A stretch of 64,000 nucleotides of DNA, taken from the NCBI RefSeq assembly GCF_003725695.1, contig NZ_RJSE01000007.1:1618002-1682001 (forward strand). The letters run 5' to 3'. Positions within the stretch are counted from its first letter, which is position 1. The number at the start of each line of letters is the position of its first letter. Source of the stretch: Nocardioides marmoriginsengisoli (GTDB taxonomy: Bacteria; Actinomycetota; Actinomycetes; Propionibacteriales; Nocardioidaceae). Both the position numbers and the translations under genes were made by a program. A model generated the notes under the pieces. That model did not search any database. It was not told the DNA's origin and was given only the letters and a program-made list of their open reading frames with translations. Positions 33,429 through 40,946 of the stretch are shown here, piece by piece.

Positions 33429-34985
33429 GTGAACCTCAACAAGAGGCTTCTCAGCATTGCAGCAGCCGGCGCCCTCAGCGCCGGAGTCCTGGTGACGATC
33501 GGTGCGGGTTCTGCGCAGGCGGCGTTCCCGGCGGACCCGGGTCAGCTCACGCTGACCCCGGCCACCGGCAACGAGTCGACTGCCCTGAACGCGACCCTCA
33601 GCGAGCCGTGCCCGGCGAACTCCACGGGCCTGATCGGCTACATCTCAGGTCCGGGCATGGCGACCGAGCAGATCATCCAGGGCAACCGCCCGACTGCCAC
33701 GTCGTTCCCGGTCTCGGCGATCTTCAAGGACGCGTTCGCGGCCGCCAGCCTGGCGGCCCCGAGCGGTGCGTTCAACGTCCGGGTCGCCTGCATCGGCCCG
33801 GACTTCTTCTCCGAGGTCGGCGAGTTCACGCAGACGGTCAACTTCACGCCGCGAGGTGGCGCCAACAACGCCAACTACGTGACGGTCGTTCCGGCTGCGC
33901 CCACCTCCACGGTGCTCACCCAGAACAACGCCACCAGCACCTTCGGTGACTCCGTGACCTTCACCGCCGACGCCACCGACGGTGTCGCCGGCTCGGTGCA
34001 GTTCAAGGACGGCGCGAACGACCTGGGCGCGCCCCAGGCCGTCGACGCCTCGGGTGTGGCGACGTTCACCTCGACGACCCTGGACGTCGGGACGCACCCG
34101 ATCACGGCGGTCTTCACCCCGACGAACGCGGCGGCGAACAGCCCGTCCACGTCCAACGGTGTGAGCCACGTGGTCAACGCGATCGGCACTACGCTGGCGC
34201 TGACCAGCAACGGTCCGTCGGCGCAGTACGCGCCGGCGAACTTCACCGCCACCGTCTCGCCGGCGGTCGCCGGCACCGTGACGTTCTCCGAGGGCGCGAC
34301 CGTCCTCGGCACGAGCAGCGTCAACGGTTCGGGCGTCGCCACCTTCAGCTCGACCAGCCTGACGGTGGGCACCCACTCGGTGACGGCGCACTTCACCCCC
34401 GCTGCCGGATCGGGCGCGCTCGCGGCCGACTCGTCCGCGGTGAACCACGTGGTCGACGCCTTCACCGGTGTCAGCCTGACCGAGAACATCGTGGTCGCCG
34501 TGCCCGCGGGTGGTCTGGTGATGGTGCTGGACGACGGCGCCGACGGCCAGGTCGACCTGGGTACCGCCCAGATCAACGCCGGTGGTGACCTGCTCACCGC
34601 CAGCGGCCGGATGGACGCCGTCAAGGTGACCGACACGCGCGCCGGAGACCCCGGTTGGACCGCGTCGGGCATCGTGACCAACTTCATCAAGGGCACCGAC
34701 CAGGTGAACGGCTTCAACCTGGGCTGGGTCCCGAACGTGATCAGCTCGTCGGTCAACCAGGTCGGCATCGCTGCCGGTCCGACCGTCGCAGCCGGCACCG
34801 AGGGCAGCCCGTCCAGCACTCCGGCCGATGGCGCCACCGGTCTGAAGCTCTCCCGCGTCCTCGCGGTGGCTCAGGACGACGCCGGTAACGGTACGGCCGT
34901 GCTCGACGCACTGCTCAACCTCAACATCCCGACCGACGTTCCGGCCGGGACCTACGCCGCGACGCTGACCCTGACGGTCAGCTGA
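33429..34985 (+). CDS. exported Ig-repeat protein with WxL-like C-terminal domain
   Basis: 518 residues from GTG, with AAAGGA upstream. Signal peptide ends AQAA (about 32). Residues 34-145: a module with C61 and C121 (CPANSTGLIGYISGPG ... VRVACIGPDFFSEVGEF) that recurs in two other proteins of this operon. Residues ~155-340: two Ig-like repeats (VTFTADATDG...VGTHPITAVFTP and NFTATVSPA...VGTHSVTAHFTP). The last 160 residues resemble WxL domains: VKVTDTRAGDPGW (W410) then FNLGW (W433) and a final AGTYAATLTLTVS. WxL domains attach non-covalently to peptidoglycan and pair with DUF916 proteins; one is encoded next. Confidence 0.72.
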   Translation: MNLNKRLLSIAAAGALSAGVLVTIGAGSAQAAFPADPGQLTLTPATGNESTALNATLSEPCPANSTGLIGYISGPGMATEQIIQGNRPTATSFPVSAIFKDAFAAASLAAPSGAFNVRVACIGPDFFSEVGEFTQTVNFTPRGGANNANYVTVVPAAPTSTVLTQNNATSTFGDSVTFTADATDGVAGSVQFKDGANDLGAPQAVDASGVATFTSTTLDVGTHPITAVFTPTNAAANSPSTSNGVSHVVNAIGTTLALTSNGPSAQYAPANFTATVSPAVAGTVTFSEGATVLGTSSVNGSGVATFSSTSLTVGTHSVTAHFTPAAGSGALAADSSAVNHVVDAFTGVSLTENIVVAVPAGGLVMVLDDGADGQVDLGTAQINAGGDLLTASGRMDAVKVTDTRAGDPGWTASGIVTNFIKGTDQVNGFNLGWVPNVISSSVNQVGIAAGPTVAAGTEGSPSSTPADGATGLKLSRVLAVAQDDAGNGTAVLDALLNLNIPTDVPAGTYAATLTLTVS

Positions 34986-35010
34986 CGACGTAGTCGCAGC
35001 ACTGCTCCAC

Positions 35011-35045
35011 GTGTGGCGGCGCCCGCAGACCGGGCGCCGCCACAC
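35011..35045 (+). terminator. perfect 15-bp hairpin inside the surface operon
   Basis: GTGTGGCGGCGCCCG (35011-35025), loop CAGAC, CGGGCGCCGCCACAC (35031-35045): a perfect GC-rich stem 26 bases after the WxL-like gene stop. There is no U-tract, so it could be an actinobacterial I-shaped terminator, a partial attenuator or an mRNA stabiliser. Transcription of downstream genes would then depend on read-through or on a promoter in 35046-35090, which I could not identify. Confidence 0.55.
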
Positions 35046-35090
35046 CCCAGCACCGCAAGAAGCTCCACCCCCTGAGAACCGGAAGTAGAG

Positions 35091-36935
35091 ATGAGACGAC
35101 ACCGCGCGGCCCCTCGGCTGACCTCCGCCCTGGCCGTCCTCGCCGCAGGCCTGCTGGCGGGATCGCTGCTGGCCCTCCCGACCGCGGCGCACGCGGCCGA
35201 CGACCCGTCCGGGCCGGACACCAAGGCGAAGAACTCAGCCACCGTCGGCATCCGTACGGCGAACGCCAAGGGCGGCGACGACCGCGGCGTCTTCGACTAC
35301 GAGGTGCTGCCCCGGGGCGTGGTCCAGGACTGGATCGCGATCTCGAACTTCCGCTACCAGCCGATCACGATCAGGCTCCTGGCGAAGGACGCCAGCAGCA
35401 CCCCGAACGCCGGCTTCGACATCCAGGCCTCGGCGGACGAGGCCGAGGATGTCGGTTCCTGGATCTCGCTGAAGAAGAACAAGCTCACCCTGCCCGCGCG
35501 CACCGAGGTCGTGGTGCCCTTCCAGCTCGGCGTCCCGCACGACGCCACCCCCGGTGACCACTCCGGGGCGATCGTGGTCTCGCTGCTGGCCAAGGAGCCC
35601 AAGCCGGACGGCGGCAGCATCGTCGTCGACCACCGGGTCGGCATGCGGATCCACCTCCGGGTACCCGGCGACCTGAAGCCGGCGCTGAAGGTCGAGGACC
35701 TCAAGGTCGACTGGAACGGCGCCGGGTCCCCGCTGGGGCGCGGCGACGCGACCGTCACCTACACGGTGCGCAACACCGGGAACGTCCGGATGAACGCCTC
35801 CGGTGGCATCGAGCTCACCAGGATCCTCGGACTACCCGGCGTGGACGCGACGGCGCCGCCGGTCGAGGACCTGCTGCCGGGAGGTGTCGCGCAGTACCGG
35901 AGCGTCGTCAAGAACGTGTTCGGGACCGGGCCGATGAAGGCCGAGATCGCCCTCCACGGCGTGCCCGTGGACGCGGCGCTGAAGGAGAAGGCGATCGACG
36001 TGACGACGACCGAAGGATTCGCCGCCTGGCCGTGGCTGCTGATCGCGATCGTGGTCGCCGTGCTGCTGCTCGCCGGTGGCGGTGGCTACTACGAGCGCCG
36101 CCGTCGCCAGGCCCGCGCCGCGGAGCAGGCGGGCCTGCTCGCGGCCGAGGAGCGGGACCGGGCCAGCGCCAAGCACCGGATGCTGGTCCGTGGTGCGCTC
36201 CTCGCCGGCGTGCTCGGCGCGCTGCTCTCGCCGGGCCTGGGGGTTCCGGCGACAGCGGCGAACGGCGACGAGTGGAAGGCCACGATCAGCAAGAAGCAGG
36301 GCATCGCGCTGGAGCCGTTCGACATCGAGACCTCCGGCGGCTGCCCGCTCCCGGCCACCTCGATGATCGGCTACGGCTACGGCCGCGGGTTCCCGAAGGA
36401 GGGCGCCATCGTGGTCTCCAACACCGACGGCGCCGTCACCAACGAGACCGGCTTCACGGCGGCGCTCGGCGACAGCATGAAGAACCTGATGGCCGCCCAG
36501 CCCGACCCGCGCGGGCTCGCCGGCGAGTACCGGTTCGTGATCCGGTGCATCAAGGCCGAGTTCCCGGACAAGAGCTACGGCGAGTACGTCGCGGCGATCA
36601 AGTTCGACAAGCCCGACCACTGGGTGGCGCTGCCGCCGCTGACGAACAAGAAGGGTCCGGTCGTGCAGATCCCGACCACCGGCCCGAACGGCGAGCCGAA
36701 GACGAAGAACCAGCCCGGGGGCGGTACGGCGGGCCCGGACGGGAACCCGTCCGACGACGCCCAGGCACAGGGCTCCGCGGCGGACCGAGCCGGTGACCTG
36801 CTCGGCACCGACGCACCCGCCGCGACCGACGACGGCCCGTCCTGGGTCCTGATGGCCGCCGGGATCGTCGTCCTGATCGGCTCGCTCGCGCTGGCCTTCG
36901 GCCGCCGGATCCCCGGCCCGTGGCGGCGCTCATGA
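35091..36935 (+). CDS. DUF916 (WxL-interacting) protein fused to a second exported module
   Basis: 614 residues in one frame. Signal peptide (AHAAD, about 35), then a DUF916-like domain (FDYEVLPRGVVQDWIAISN, then DVGSWISLKKNKLTLPARTEVVVPFQLGVPHDATPGDHSGAIVVS). A membrane helix at about 311-335 is followed by a basic cytoplasmic stretch. At M364 (ATG 36180) a second signal-peptide-like helix starts, ending PATAAN. Residues 391-510 carry the C418...C486 module shared with the two Ig-like proteins, then a Gly/Pro/Asp-rich linker and a last helix (about 583-605). DUF916 proteins bind WxL proteins and peptidoglycan. Either one polytopic chain or two proteins (internal ATG) could result. Confidence 0.72.
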   Translation: MRRHRAAPRLTSALAVLAAGLLAGSLLALPTAAHAADDPSGPDTKAKNSATVGIRTANAKGGDDRGVFDYEVLPRGVVQDWIAISNFRYQPITIRLLAKDASSTPNAGFDIQASADEAEDVGSWISLKKNKLTLPARTEVVVPFQLGVPHDATPGDHSGAIVVSLLAKEPKPDGGSIVVDHRVGMRIHLRVPGDLKPALKVEDLKVDWNGAGSPLGRGDATVTYTVRNTGNVRMNASGGIELTRILGLPGVDATAPPVEDLLPGGVAQYRSVVKNVFGTGPMKAEIALHGVPVDAALKEKAIDVTTTEGFAAWPWLLIAIVVAVLLLAGGGGYYERRRRQARAAEQAGLLAAEERDRASAKHRMLVRGALLAGVLGALLSPGLGVPATAANGDEWKATISKKQGIALEPFDIETSGGCPLPATSMIGYGYGRGFPKEGAIVVSNTDGAVTNETGFTAALGDSMKNLMAAQPDPRGLAGEYRFVIRCIKAEFPDKSYGEYVAAIKFDKPDHWVALPPLTNKKGPVVQIPTTGPNGEPKTKNQPGGGTAGPDGNPSDDAQAQGSAADRAGDLLGTDAPAATDDGPSWVLMAAGIVVLIGSLALAFGRRIPGPWRRS

Positions 36936-37006
36936 ATCCCCTCCCGACGTCCATCCATCCCGCGTCAGCCGACGCAACCTCGCAGTACACGAGAAGGAGA
37001 GATCCG

Positions 37007-38296
37007 ATGCGCAGCACTCACCTCGGCAGGAGGATGACGGCGCTCCTCGCGGCAGGCGCGATCGCCACGACCCTCGGTGTCGCCCTGACCCCGGCGGCCC
37101 AGGCCGCGACCAGCCTCGGCACGCTCTCGATCACGCCGGCCACCGGCAACGAGTCGAACGCGCTGACCGCCACCACCTCGAGCTCCTGCCCGGCAGGGTC
37201 GACCGGCCTGATCGGCTACATGAGCGGCCCGGGCATCACCGAGCAGAACAACGGCGTCGCCCAGAGCATCATCCAGGGCAACCGACCGGCGAACGAGACG
37301 ACGTTCCCGCTCAGCGGCATCTTCAAGGACGTCTTCCAGGCGAACTCGATCAGCGCTCCGAGCGGCGTGTTCACCGTCCGGATCGCCTGCATCGGGCCCG
37401 ACTTCTTCTCCGAGGTGGGTGAGTTCGCCCAGACGGTGACGTTCACCCCGCGCAGCGCGCCCAACGGCGGCACCTACGTCGCCAACCCGGCCGCGAAGCC
37501 CGCCACCCAGACGACGCTGGCCACCCCGACGCCGGTCGACCCGGTCGTCCAGGGCACCTCGGTCACCCTGCAGGCCACCGTCACCTCCGGCGAGGGCACC
37601 CCGGCCGGCACCGTCCAGTTCAAGTCCGGTGCGACCAACCTCGGCGCCCCGGTCGCGCTGGCCGCCGGCGTCGCGTCGCTGAGCACCATGGCCATCCCGG
37701 CCGGTGCGGGCGCGCTCACCGCGGTCTACCTGCCCGGCGCGAACAACTTCGCCACCTCCACCTCGGCCGGCCAGGCTTACATCGTCGCCGGAGCCACCAC
37801 TCTGACCGGGACCTCCCGGGTCGGCGCGACCCGCGGCTGCACCGCGGTGACCGGCGGGACGAAGACGTACTCGTGGTTGAAGAACAACGTCCCCACCGGG
37901 ATCACCACGGCCAGCGTCGTCGTACCGGCGGCCTGGGTGAACGCCGCGATCTCCTGCACGCTGACCAGCACCAAGGGCGGTACCAGCGTCAGCCGGACCA
38001 GCACCGCGGTGAAGGTCGCCGCCGGCGCCGCGCCGGTCGCCCGGGTCAAGCCCAAGGTCCTCGGGACCACCAAGGTCGGCAAGACGGTGACCTGCTCGCG
38101 CGGCACCTGGTCGCCGGCCCCGACGACGTACAAGTACACCTGGCTGCGCTCCGGCAAGGTCATCCCGCGCAAGACCGCCGCGAAGTACAAGCTCGTCAAG
38201 GCGGACAAGAAGAAGGCCGTCTCCTGCCGGGTGACCGTGCTCAAGTCCGGCTACCTCAACGGCGTGGCGACCTCGCCCGCGAGGAAGGTGACGTGA
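37007..38296 (+). CDS. exported Ig-like surface protein
   Basis: 429 residues; GAAGGAG 6-12 bases before ATG 37007. Signal peptide ends AAQAA (about 34). Residues 35-150 repeat the C61...C128 module of the 33429 protein almost residue for residue (TPATGNES, STGLIGY, SGPG, IQGNRP, ACIGPDFFSEVGEF). One Ig-like repeat follows, then two copies of a domain with KVGKTVTCSRGTWSPAPTTYKYTW and KKAVSCRVTVLKSGY, common in actinobacterial surface proteins. No LPxTG signal or anchor helix, consistent with retention through binding partners. It overlaps the sortase-like gene. Confidence 0.75.
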   Translation: MRSTHLGRRMTALLAAGAIATTLGVALTPAAQAATSLGTLSITPATGNESNALTATTSSSCPAGSTGLIGYMSGPGITEQNNGVAQSIIQGNRPANETTFPLSGIFKDVFQANSISAPSGVFTVRIACIGPDFFSEVGEFAQTVTFTPRSAPNGGTYVANPAAKPATQTTLATPTPVDPVVQGTSVTLQATVTSGEGTPAGTVQFKSGATNLGAPVALAAGVASLSTMAIPAGAGALTAVYLPGANNFATSTSAGQAYIVAGATTLTGTSRVGATRGCTAVTGGTKTYSWLKNNVPTGITTASVVVPAAWVNAAISCTLTSTKGGTSVSRTSTAVKVAAGAAPVARVKPKVLGTTKVGKTVTCSRGTWSPAPTTYKYTWLRSGKVIPRKTAAKYKLVKADKKKAVSCRVTVLKSGYLNGVATSPARKVT

Positions 38297-39264
38297 CCCA
38301 GCTCGCCCAGAGGCCGGCGCCGCCTGCGCCGCCGGCAGCCCCGACGCCCGCCCCGGGAGCAGCCGCTCCCGGGTCGGGTGGTCGTGCGCTCCTGATCAGC
38401 CGTGCCGCCGCCTCGGCGACCACCGTGCTCGCCGTGATGCTCTTCGTGTTCGTGGCCGAGATGGTGCTCGTCGGGCCGATCAAGCACACCCGCAACCAGG
38501 CGGTGCTCTACCAGGAGTTCCGCAGCCAGGTCGCCGAGGCGGTGGCGCCCACCGGCCAGCTCGGTGCGGCGACGAAGAAGGACGGCGTCTGGGTCCTCGA
38601 CGACAAGAAGCCGGTCCCGCTCGGCGCGCCGGTCACGCTGATGGCGATCCCGAGCCTCGGCCTGAAGGAGATCGTGTCCCAGGGCACGACGTCGCGGGTG
38701 CTGATGTCCGGGCCGGGGCACCGGCGCGACTCGCCGCTGCCCGGCCAGGTCGGCACCGTGGTGGTGATGGGTCGGCAGGCGACGTACGGCGGCCCGTTCC
38801 GGAAGATCGACACCCTGGAGCCGGGAGACGAGATCGCGTTCCTGACCGGCCAGGGCAAGTCGCTCTACAAGGTGACCGGCATCCGGCGCGAGGGCGATCC
38901 CGCGCCCGCCGCCGACGCCACCGCCGCCCGGCTGACCCTGATGACCGGCGACGGCACGCCGTACCTGCCCTCGGACGTGGTCCGGGTCGACGCCGCGCTG
39001 GTCAGCGAGAAGCTGCCCTCGGTCACCGGACCGGTGACCGTCGCCGGGCTGTCGAAGGGCGAGAGCCCGATGGCGGGCGACAAGTCGGCGTTGCTGCCGC
39101 TGCTGCTCTGGTCGCAGCTGTTGCTGCTGCTCGCGGTGCTGCTCGCCTGGGTGCGCGCGGTCTGGGGTCGGTGGCAGTCCTGGATGGTCTGCGTCCCGAT
39201 CCTCGGGTTCGTCGGCTTCCAGGTCGCCGGCCTGGTCGCCCAGCTCCTGCCCAACCTGATCTGA
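38293..39264 (+). CDS. sortase-fold membrane protein lacking catalytic His and Cys
   Basis: 323 residues from a GTG overlapping the upstream stop. Proline-rich cytoplasmic start, one helix (about 40-61), then a sortase-like domain: GPGHRRDSPLPGQVGTVVVMG (138-160), where GPGHY..TPLPGQ.GN is usual, and LEPGDEIAFLTGQGKSLYKVTG. Active sortases next have G-H-R; here it is G160-R161-Q162. The TLTTC cysteine is replaced: LTLMTG with G219. The arginine (R231) is kept. Two C-terminal helices follow, which ordinary class E enzymes lack. It is therefore probably inactive as a transpeptidase and may serve as a scaffold for the Ig-like and DUF916 partners. Confidence 0.72.
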   Translation: MTQLAQRPAPPAPPAAPTPAPGAAAPGSGGRALLISRAAASATTVLAVMLFVFVAEMVLVGPIKHTRNQAVLYQEFRSQVAEAVAPTGQLGAATKKDGVWVLDDKKPVPLGAPVTLMAIPSLGLKEIVSQGTTSRVLMSGPGHRRDSPLPGQVGTVVVMGRQATYGGPFRKIDTLEPGDEIAFLTGQGKSLYKVTGIRREGDPAPAADATAARLTLMTGDGTPYLPSDVVRVDAALVSEKLPSVTGPVTVAGLSKGESPMAGDKSALLPLLLWSQLLLLLAVLLAWVRAVWGRWQSWMVCVPILGFVGFQVAGLVAQLLPNLI

Positions 39265-39272
39265 GAGACGAG

Positions 39273-40142
39273 ATGAGCGCCCTGTACGACGACACCACCC
39301 AGATCCCCCCGATCCCGGAGCAGCGGGTCGAACGACTGGTCACCGCCACCCACCGGGCGGTCGCCGCGCCGGCGAGCCTGTCCGCGCGCGGCATCTCCGC
39401 CTGGTTCGGAGACCACCAGGTGCTCGACGACGTGTCCCTGGAGATGCCGGCCCACCAGGTGACGGCGTTGATCGGGCCGTCCGGCTGCGGCAAGTCGACG
39501 TTCCTGCGCACCCTGAACCGGATGCACGAGCTGATCAAGGGGGCGTCGTTCGCCGGGGAGGTGCTGCTGGACGGGCAGGACCTCTACGACCCGCAGCTGA
39601 GGATGACCGAGGCGCGGGCCCGGGTCGGGATGGTCTTCCAGAAGCCGAACCCGTTCCCGGCGATGTCGATCTACGAGAACGTCCTGTCCGGGTTGAAGAT
39701 GACCGGCAAGAGGGCCTCCCTGGGCGAGAAGGACGACCTGGTCGAGGAGGTGCTCACCAAGGCCGGTCTCTGGTCGGAGGTCAGCGCCCGCCTCCGCGAA
39801 CCCGGCGGTGCGCTCTCCGGCGGGCAGCAGCAGCGGCTCTGCATCGCCCGCTCGCTGGCGGTGCGCCCGGACGTGCTGCTGATGGACGAGCCCTGCTCCG
39901 CGCTGGACCCGACGTCGACGAACCGGATCGAGGAGACCATCCGCGAGCTGCGGGCGGACGTCACGATCGTGATCGTGACCCACAACATGGGTCAGGCGCA
40001 GCGGGTCTCCGACCAGTGCGCGTTCTTCCTCGCGACCGCGACCACTCCCGGCCAGATCGTCGAGTCCGGTCCCACGACCACCCTCTTCGAGAACCCCGCC
40101 GACCAGCGCACCGACGACTACGTCAACGGCCGCTTCGGCTAG
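39273..40142 (+). CDS. pstB: phosphate ABC transporter ATP-binding protein PstB
   Basis: 289 residues: Walker A GPSGCGKST (68-76), signature LSGGQQQRL, Walker B VLLMDEP, and the H-loop THNM. PstB-type details include FLRTLNRMHELI and the Q-loop VFQKPNPFP. The N-terminal 30 residues are longer than usual. It energises the PstC/PstA permease encoded at the start of the run; separation from pstC by seven genes is unusual. No phoU follows; the next gene is convergent. Confidence 0.93.
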   Translation: MSALYDDTTQIPPIPEQRVERLVTATHRAVAAPASLSARGISAWFGDHQVLDDVSLEMPAHQVTALIGPSGCGKSTFLRTLNRMHELIKGASFAGEVLLDGQDLYDPQLRMTEARARVGMVFQKPNPFPAMSIYENVLSGLKMTGKRASLGEKDDLVEEVLTKAGLWSEVSARLREPGGALSGGQQQRLCIARSLAVRPDVLLMDEPCSALDPTSTNRIEETIRELRADVTIVIVTHNMGQAQRVSDQCAFFLATATTPGQIVESGPTTTLFENPADQRTDDYVNGRFG

Positions 40143-40151
40143 CGGAGCAGG

Positions 40152-40946
40152 TCAGGGACGACCGCTCTCGGTGTACGACGACCCGGGGGAGCCGGAGAGG
40201 TTGATCAGGGCGGAGACGATCCGGCGGGCGGTGAAGTCGGCGCAGAGCTCGTGCACCTCCTCGACGGTGCAGAACTTGGCGGAGCGGATCTCGCGCTTCT
40301 GCCGGACGATCCCGTCGACCAGCGACTCCGGGTGCACCCCGCCGTCGAAGACCAGGCAGACGGCGTCGTCCCAGCCGCCCCAGGCGGGCAGCCAGTCGGT
40401 GAGGACGAGCGGCCCGGTCTCCAGGGTCAGGCCGAGCTCCTCGGTGACCTCGCGGCCCACCGCGATCATCGGGGACTCGCCGACCTCGACCACGCCTCCG
40501 GGCAGGTCCCAGTCCTTCTTGTAGGTGAGCTGGCAGAGCAGCACCCGCTCGTTCTGGTCGCGGATCAGCATCTGGCTGATCGCGCGCTTGCGGGGGAGGA
40601 ACGAGTTCAGCAGCCGCCGGAAGCCGGCCGGGTCGTCGACCGGGGTGTCGTCGGCGAGCCGGGCGTAGACGATCCGGTCCGAGCCGTCGGCCACGCTGCG
40701 GGCGATGCCCTCGCGCATCAGGCCGGAGAAGGTGGCGATCCGCTGCGCTTCCTCGTCCTCGGGGTCGACGTGCGCCTCGATCCGCTGGTGGCCCGACGTG
40801 AACCCGGTGGTCAGGGCATCGCGCACCGCTTCCACGGAGGGGCCCAGTCCCTGGGCTTGCAGCTCGGCGGTCCAGGTAACACGGACGACCCCGGGGGAGA
40901 CGGGGATCAGTTCGGCAGCCACGGTCGACAGCCTATGCGCACGCAC
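40152..40946 (-). CDS. Nudix hydrolase with extra N-terminal domain
   Basis: 264 residues. The Nudix box is complete at residues 151-173: GGVVEVGESPMIAVGREVTEELGL, with the REVTEE metal ligands. The N-terminal ~115 residues include GHQRIEAHVDPEDEEAQRIATFSGLMREGIAR, which resembles the C-terminal half of a GNAT acetyltransferase. Substrate unknown. GTG 40946 overlaps the upstream stop (TAGTG); a GTG at 40922 is an alternative start. Converges with pstB, leaving a 9-base gap. It ends the catabolic operon on this strand. Confidence 0.82.
   Translation of the reverse strand: MRAHRLSTVAAELIPVSPGVVRVTWTAELQAQGLGPSVEAVRDALTTGFTSGHQRIEAHVDPEDEEAQRIATFSGLMREGIARSVADGSDRIVYARLADDTPVDDPAGFRRLLNSFLPRKRAISQMLIRDQNERVLLCQLTYKKDWDLPGGVVEVGESPMIAVGREVTEELGLTLETGPLVLTDWLPAWGGWDDAVCLVFDGGVHPESLVDGIVRQKREIRSAKFCTVEEVHELCADFTARRIVSALINLSGSPGSSYTESGRP

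Noticed and set aside
38293..39264. Active class E sortase
   Set aside because: The His and Cys of the active site are not where the family requires them; see the pseudo-sortase finding.
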